From Lachnospiraceae bacterium (GTDB lineage Bacteria; Bacillota; Clostridia; Lachnospirales; Lachnospiraceae), in assembly GCA_028692055.1 (NCBI GenBank), contig JAQUYA010000021.1, forward strand, positions 1 to 39,129: DNA of 39,129 bases, in the 5' to 3' direction. The notes under the pieces were generated by a model. It was given only the letters and a program-made list of their open reading frames with translations. It ran no database searches and was not told the origin of the DNA. Below are positions 35,026 to 39,129 of this stretch, one piece after another. Every line of letters begins with the position of its first letter. The stretch's first letter is position 1. Position numbers and translations under genes: made by a program.

Positions 35026-35055
35026 ACGTTTTCCTATTCCCTTATCCTTAAGATT

Positions 35056-35619
35056 CTATCGAATCATTTGAAAAAAAGTATTCTGTAAATTGATATCTTC
35101 TTCAAACAAACCTCTGGTTGCAATTGTCACCGTCCTGCTTCCTGGCTTTTTCACACCACGCATTGTCATACACATATGTTCAGCCTCCAACATCACCATG
35201 ACACCCTTTGGCTGCAGATATTCCATAATTGCATCTGCAATCTGTATATTCATCTGCTCCTGTATCTGTGGCCTTTTTGCAAACACCTCTACCGTGCGAG
35301 CCAGCTTGCTCAGTCCAACTACCTTCCCATCCGGGATGTACGCAATATGAGCTTTTCCGTAGAAGGGCATAAAATGATGCTCACACATAGAATAAAATGT
35401 AATGTCTTTTTCCAATACAAATCCCCGTTTGCTCTTTTCCGTTATGGCGAATGTTTTTTCAAGTGGTTCCTGTGCCTCTTCCTCCAGGCCTGCAAAAATC
35501 TCCGCATACATTCTGGCAATACGGTCGGGTGTTTCCAATAATCCTTCTCTCTCTGGATTCTCCCCGATTCCCTCCAGTAATAGTTTAACTGCTTCCTTAA
35601 TTTTGCTTTGATCTATCAT
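35056..35619 (-). CDS. folE: GTP cyclohydrolase I
   Basis: 187 residues, full length. Zinc ligands C79 and H82 (MCEHHFMPF) and C150 ([11 protein letters not shown]) are all present, as is [22 protein letters not shown] (in parts) and TPDRIARMY. It makes 7,8-dihydroneopterin triphosphate, the first committed step of folate synthesis. GGGAG lies five bases before the ATG. It is the second gene of the folC-folE-HD-folP-folBK run. Confidence 0.97.
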   Translation of the reverse strand: MIDQSKIKEAVKLLLEGIGENPEREGLLETPDRIARMYAEIFAGLEEEAQEPLEKTFAITEKSKRGFVLEKDITFYSMCEHHFMPFYGKAHIAYIPDGKVVGLSKLARTVEVFAKRPQIQEQMNIQIADAIMEYLQPKGVMVMLEAEHMCMTMRGVKKPGSRTVTIATRGLFEEDINLQNTFFQMIR

Positions 35620-35690
35620 GGATACTCCCTGTCTGCAACTTCTGACTTTTATTCGGTACCTCGTATGATACCTGTTGTATTTTCATTTAC

Positions 35691-36995
35691 TTATTTCTTG
35701 CGATTTTGAACAATTGTAATCAGTTTTCCAAGATAGGAAAGGGAGCCAAAGGCAATAATGACACTTTCCTTATCTGCCAGTAAATAGCTGATTTCAACTG
35801 CTTCCTCCACACTATCTGCTACGGTCACACTTTTATGGTAGGGCTGTATTTCCTGTGCCAGCTCATATGCAGACATTGCACGTGGATTATTGGGGGTCTT
35901 CACAGTAATAATATGCTCCGCATATGAATACGTATTGCGGATTATTTTATCATACTCCTTGTCCTTCAATATTCCCATTATATAAACAATCTTCTTATTT
36001 GTAAAATAAAATTGTATCGTTTCCGCCAGTTCGATTGCCGCTGCTTCGTTGTGTGCTCCGTCTGCAATAAATAAAGGCTTTGTCCCAATCACAGAAAAAC
36101 GTCCCATCCACTCTGTTTCCAGCAAACCTCTTCGTAATGCTTTATCGGAAACAGGATAGCCTTTTTCTCTTAATACCTCTATTGCTTCGATTGCAAGAAT
36201 CGCATTTTTAATCTGATAACTTCCTAACAATAAAATCTGCAAATCACACAACTTATTCTTTGCGCAGGTCTGATAGGAAAAAGACTGCTTCTTCAAGGTA
36301 CGCCTTATACTTCTTACGCGCCCCATATCTGCTATCCGTAGAAAAGCTCCCTGTTTCCTACATTCTTCCACAATTTGCTCCATTGCTTCCGGTTCCTGTC
36401 CGGCACTTACCACACTGCATTTCTTCTTTATAATACCGGCCTTCTGGTATGCGATTTTTCCAATAGAATCTCCCAGAAAAGCCATGTGATCCATGCCAAT
36501 CGAAGTGATAACTGCCAAAACAGTGGTATTTATCACGTTCGTCGCATCTAGTCTGCCACCCAGACCAGTTTCCAATACAACGATATCACATGCCTTCTCC
36601 TTAAAATAAAGAAATGCCAGTGCGGTTTCTATTTCAAATGCAGTCGGACTTTCTATACCATCTGCCTGCATCCTCTCTACCGTTTCACGCAGCCGCGTCA
36701 TATACCTGACCAAATCTGCCTTTGTTATCTGCTTTGCATTTATTTGAAAACGTTCCCGGTATTCAAATATGGTAGGTGATAGATATCTTCCCACTTTCAT
36801 GCCTGCACATTTTAAGATCGTAGAAATAAAACTAAGTGTAGATCCCTTTCCATTCGTCCCTGCTATATGGATAAATTTCAAGTCATTCTGCGGATTTCCA
36901 AGATACTCGAGCAGCTTATGGATATTATCTAATCCTAAAACACTTTTTCCTTTATTTATTTCTTCTATATATTCCATTGTTTCTTTTTCATTCAT
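35691..36995 (-). CDS. folC: Folylpolyglutamate synthase/dihydrofolate synthase
   Basis: 434 residues from ATG 36995, chosen because AAGGG lies eight bases upstream; the ATG at 37013 has none. The P-loop IHIAGTNGKGSTLSF is near 42-56, then YLSPTIFEYRERFQIN, VVLETGLGGRLDATNVI, TSIGMDHMAFLGDSIGKIAYQKAGIIK (in parts) and FIADGAHNEAAA in the C-terminal domain. It attaches glutamate to dihydropteroate and folates. It starts the folate gene run, with its own promoter at 37052-37080. Confidence 0.95.
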   Translation of the reverse strand: MNEKETMEYIEEINKGKSVLGLDNIHKLLEYLGNPQNDLKFIHIAGTNGKGSTLSFISTILKCAGMKVGRYLSPTIFEYRERFQINAKQITKADLVRYMTRLRETVERMQADGIESPTAFEIETALAFLYFKEKACDIVVLETGLGGRLDATNVINTTVLAVITSIGMDHMAFLGDSIGKIAYQKAGIIKKKCSVVSAGQEPEAMEQIVEECRKQGAFLRIADMGRVRSIRRTLKKQSFSYQTCAKNKLCDLQILLLGSYQIKNAILAIEAIEVLREKGYPVSDKALRRGLLETEWMGRFSVIGTKPLFIADGAHNEAAAIELAETIQFYFTNKKIVYIMGILKDKEYDKIIRNTYSYAEHIITVKTPNNPRAMSAYELAQEIQPYHKSVTVADSVEEAVEISYLLADKESVIIAFGSLSYLGKLITIVQNRKK

Positions 36996-37051
36996 TTTCA
37001 GTTTCCCTTGCATATTAAATTACTTTATAAGAACCGAATCATTATGTTCCA

Positions 37052-37080
37052 AGTATATTTTTTATCTATGTCAAAGTCAA
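37052..37080 (-). promoter_or_regulatory. Promoter of the folate operon
   Basis: TTGACT (37075-37080), 17-bp spacer, TATACT (37052-37057) on the minus strand, about 50 bases before the folC ATG. A second TTGACA overlaps the spacer. No THF riboswitch is recognised in the leader. Confidence 0.65.
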
Positions 37081-37125
37081 GAATAAACATGAATACAAAT
37101 CTTTACAGTGGGTAAACTTCATATT

Positions 37126-37533
37126 ATGAAAAAATATTTAAAACTCTTTTGTATTTGTGGACTGGTTGGCTGGTGTATGGAAATTCTGTTTACCGCCTTT
37201 CATTCCCTTCGAAAACATAATTATTCGCTAACCGGAAATACATCACTTTTTATGTTTCCAATTTATGGCATGGCGGTATTGCTTGCACCAATCAGCAGGC
37301 TATTGCAGCGGTATTGTCTTTTTTTTCGTGGCATCATCTACGCCTGCGGTATATTTATCATCGAATATGTAACCGGCACTTTCCTGATGCACCGTAACTG
37401 CTGCCCATGGAATTACCAGCGTTCCCGCTGGAATATTCACTCTGTAGTACGCCTGGATTATTTTCCCTTCTGGATACTCGCCGGCATCCTCTACGAAAAA
37501 ATCCTGCATTACTTCAGCCAGAAATTCACATGA
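37126..37533 (+). CDS. Putative ABC-transporter-like membrane protein, PF06541
   Basis: 135 residues from ATG 37126 (MKKYLKLFCICGLVGWCMEIL); a GTG at 37108 would add six residues and neither has a clear ribosome site. Four hydrophobic segments are visible at about 4-20, 42-58, 66-90 and 112-128. The signature CPWNYQRSRWNIHSVVRLDYFPFW (in parts, about 92-113) is the PF06541 pattern. No ATPase is encoded here, so a transport role is not shown. The stop lies 12 bp from the convergent MATE gene. Confidence 0.8.
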   Translation: MKKYLKLFCICGLVGWCMEILFTAFHSLRKHNYSLTGNTSLFMFPIYGMAVLLAPISRLLQRYCLFFRGIIYACGIFIIEYVTGTFLMHRNCCPWNYQRSRWNIHSVVRLDYFPFWILAGILYEKILHYFSQKFT

Positions 37534-37544
37534 TGTTACGCATT

Positions 37545-38885
37545 CTAATACAGACCCTTTTTCTTCCATCCCTTCATGATGTATAGATATGCAATCCAGA
37601 GGAAGATACCTGTAGAAAACCATGCGGCGGAATTTGCCAGACATACTCCGACATAGCTACGGTAATGAGCTGCCGTAAAGGCAAGTACAGAACGGCTGAC
37701 TAATTCCACGACACCTCCAAGCATTGGAATCATGGATAATCCGCTGCCTTGTAATACATTTCGATAAATAAAAATCATACCTAATGGAATAAAGAAAATA
37801 CTTACTACACGAATATAGGTATTTGCAAAGGATAAAATTTCGGTAACATCTCCGCTTACAAATAAAGTAATGGCATATGGCATAGCAAATACGATTACAA
37901 CTGCAATAATAATTGCATAAACTGCATTCATAATGTTTGCAACCCGTACTCCCTGTCGAATACGATTGATATCGTCAATTCCTCTATTCTGTGCACAAAA
38001 GGTTGCCATCGTCATACCAAGCGCCATAAATGGCTGTGTTACGAGTTGTTCTACCTTTCCTGCCGCTGTATATGCTGCCACCACCGTGGAGCCTAACATG
38101 TTTAATGCACTCTGTACCAAAATCGTACCAATCGCTGTAATCGAGAATTGAAGCGCCATCGGTATTCCAATCTGCATTTGCATCTTTGCACAATCATAAT
38201 CCAGCTTCCAGTCCTCTTTGGTTATATGTAATAGTTCCACTTTCTTTATAATATAAACCAGACATAAGATACCAGATACACCCTGCGAAATTACAGTTGC
38301 CCAGGCAGCACCCGCTACACCCATATTTACATTTACGATAAACACAATATCCAGAATAACATTTAAAATGGCAGATACCATCAGGAAATAAAGCGGCACC
38401 TTACTGTTTCCAACCGCACGTAAAATACTGGATAATAAATTATATAAAATGTTGCAGCCCATACCAAGGCAGATAATTACAATATATTCTTTCGACATCG
38501 AAAAGATATCTTCCGGTGTATTCATCAGCCGCAGCAAACCATCCATCGAAATAACGCTCACTATCGTAGCAATAATCGTAATTATGACAGACAGCACCGC
38601 TGCATTTCCCACACTTTTCTTCATTGCCTTGTAATCGCCGGCACCAAAGCGTTGTGCAGTCATAACAGTAAATCCCGTCGTTAGCCCCTGCATAAATCCT
38701 AATATTAAGAACATGATGGTTCCGGTAGCTCCAACAGCCGCCAATGCCTTCACGCCTACAAACCTTCCAACTATAATCGTATCCACCATATTATAGAATT
38801 GTTGAAATATATTGCCAATAACAAGTGGAATAATAAATTTACGAATTAACTTAAAAGGACTTCCTTTCGTCATATCGAGTTCCAT
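37545..38885 (-). CDS. MATE family efflux transporter
   Basis: 446 residues from ATG 38885, with AGGAGG seven bases upstream; the reading to 38927 is rejected. It has the MATE layout: two halves of six membrane helices each. Features: MTKGSPFKLIRKFIIPLVIGNIFQQFYNMVDTIIVGRFVG (in parts) at the start, AQRFGAGD near 90, and the related AQNRGIDD in the second half. Such proteins export drugs or metabolites by sodium or proton antiport. Substrate not predictable. It has a ~120-bp upstream region before the IS end. Confidence 0.95.
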   Translation of the reverse strand: MELDMTKGSPFKLIRKFIIPLVIGNIFQQFYNMVDTIIVGRFVGVKALAAVGATGTIMFLILGFMQGLTTGFTVMTAQRFGAGDYKAMKKSVGNAAVLSVIITIIATIVSVISMDGLLRLMNTPEDIFSMSKEYIVIICLGMGCNILYNLLSSILRAVGNSKVPLYFLMVSAILNVILDIVFIVNVNMGVAGAAWATVISQGVSGILCLVYIIKKVELLHITKEDWKLDYDCAKMQMQIGIPMALQFSITAIGTILVQSALNMLGSTVVAAYTAAGKVEQLVTQPFMALGMTMATFCAQNRGIDDINRIRQGVRVANIMNAVYAIIIAVVIVFAMPYAITLFVSGDVTEILSFANTYIRVVSIFFIPLGMIFIYRNVLQGSGLSMIPMLGGVVELVSRSVLAFTAAHYRSYVGVCLANSAAWFSTGIFLWIAYLYIMKGWKKKGLY

Positions 38886-39010
38886 AAAATAACCTCCTGA
38901 ATAATCCCCAAAATGCATCTTCTGCATATTTATTTTTACATGGTATCACCCATTCTATCACTTTTTTAATGAAAATCAAGATGTTTTTAATGAAATTGTA
39001 TTCTTTTTTT

Positions 39011-39129
39011 GTAACTGTTCAGAACCCACTTAGTTGAAAATGATATCTGGGTTCCCCAATAGAGCTTCACGAATTGCTTTATAACCATTTATTCCATGTT
39101 TATGGGCAGTTCCGATATAGCTCATAATT
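39011..39129. mobile_element. Terminus of an IS66-like insertion sequence
   Basis: The stretch from GTAACTGTTCAGAACCCAC at 39011 onward looks like an IS end: IS66 elements begin with GTAA, and a transposase tail ends 20 bp inside. The rest of the element lies beyond the window. The right side cannot be judged, so completeness is unknown. Confidence 0.55.
39030..39129 (-). CDS. IS66-like transposase, C-terminal fragment
   Basis: Only the last 32 codons are in view: IMSYIGTAHKHGIN, GYKAIREALLGN and PDIIFN, then TAA. This resembles the C-terminus of IS66-family (DDE) transposases in Lachnospiraceae, recognised from memory, not from a search. The gene continues beyond the right edge. Confidence 0.6.
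   Translation of the reverse strand, partial: IMSYIGTAHKHGINGYKAIREALLGNPDIIFN

Noticed and set aside
36996..37107. THF riboswitch upstream of folC
   Set aside because: The leader is only about 50 nt after the likely promoter and shows none of the expected paired elements.
1..39129. CRISPR array, tRNA or rRNA genes
   Set aside because: No regular direct repeats with spacers and no recognisable tRNA or rRNA segments were seen on either strand.

Overview
This window reads as a chromosomal segment of a low-GC, spore-forming Clostridia, most likely a member of the Lachnospiraceae. The support is a spore-specific gene set (sigK, gpr, spoIIP), Firmicutes gene order (gpr-spoIIP-lepA-hemW; infC-rpmI-rplT), a T-box leader in front of thrS, strong AGGAGG ribosome binding sites with some TTG, GTG and ATT starts, and proteins common in that family (DUF1540, DUF5050, DUF815, PF06541). 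The genus call is inference. No tRNA, rRNA, CRISPR array or prophage was seen. Most genes are on the minus strand.

Layout, left to right. 1-4196: a truncated ComM/YifB ATPase gene, pilT, a degenerate HD-GYP-like gene and sigK, all minus. 4197-9475: hemW, lepA, spoIIP and gpr, minus. 9660-9932: rpsT, the first plus-strand gene, divergent from gpr, with overlapping promoters and a bidirectional terminator. 10006-15044: a YgjP-type metalloprotease, a YbaK deacylase, pepD, a stand-alone PqqD-like gene and an OPT oligopeptide transporter, minus. 15443-16863: the infC-rpmI-rplT translation operon with an L20-type leader and a clear promoter. 16864-20104: a DUF1540 protein, thrS, a small membrane peptide gene and a threonine T-box leader, minus. 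20105-23465: plus-strand ABC-F ATPase, PHP phosphoesterase and Cof-type HAD phosphatase. 23475-31563: minus-strand acidic 87-residue protein, two HAD phosphatases, ppk, ppx, a DUF815 ATPase and pheA. 31782-32816: a plus-strand DUF5050 lipid-anchor-less membrane-tethered protein. 32841-36995: a folate operon, folC-folE-HD-folP-folBK, minus. 37126-38885: a PF06541 membrane protein convergent with a MATE transporter. 39011-39129: the end of an IS66-like insertion sequence.

How the genes work together. Translation genes dominate (lepA, rpsT, infC, rpmI, rplT, thrS, ybaK, ABC-F). Sporulation genes are spread over the first 10 kb. Polyphosphate synthesis and breakdown (ppk, ppx) sit in one apparent transcript with two HAD phosphatases and an AAA ATPase. 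The folate operon covers nearly all steps from GTP to polyglutamylated folate, and an HD hydrolase in it is a reasonable candidate for the pyrophosphohydrolase step that lacks an assigned gene here.

The window is mostly ordinary core genome. The least explained items are: a small membrane-peptide gene between the T-box and thrS, flanked by two copies of a 36-bp hairpin/ribosome-binding element; a 77-bp near-perfect inverted repeat between thrS and the ABC-F gene; repeated ATATGCA boxes in front of the OPT gene; a SigK with no pro-sequence; and the HD protein in the folate operon.
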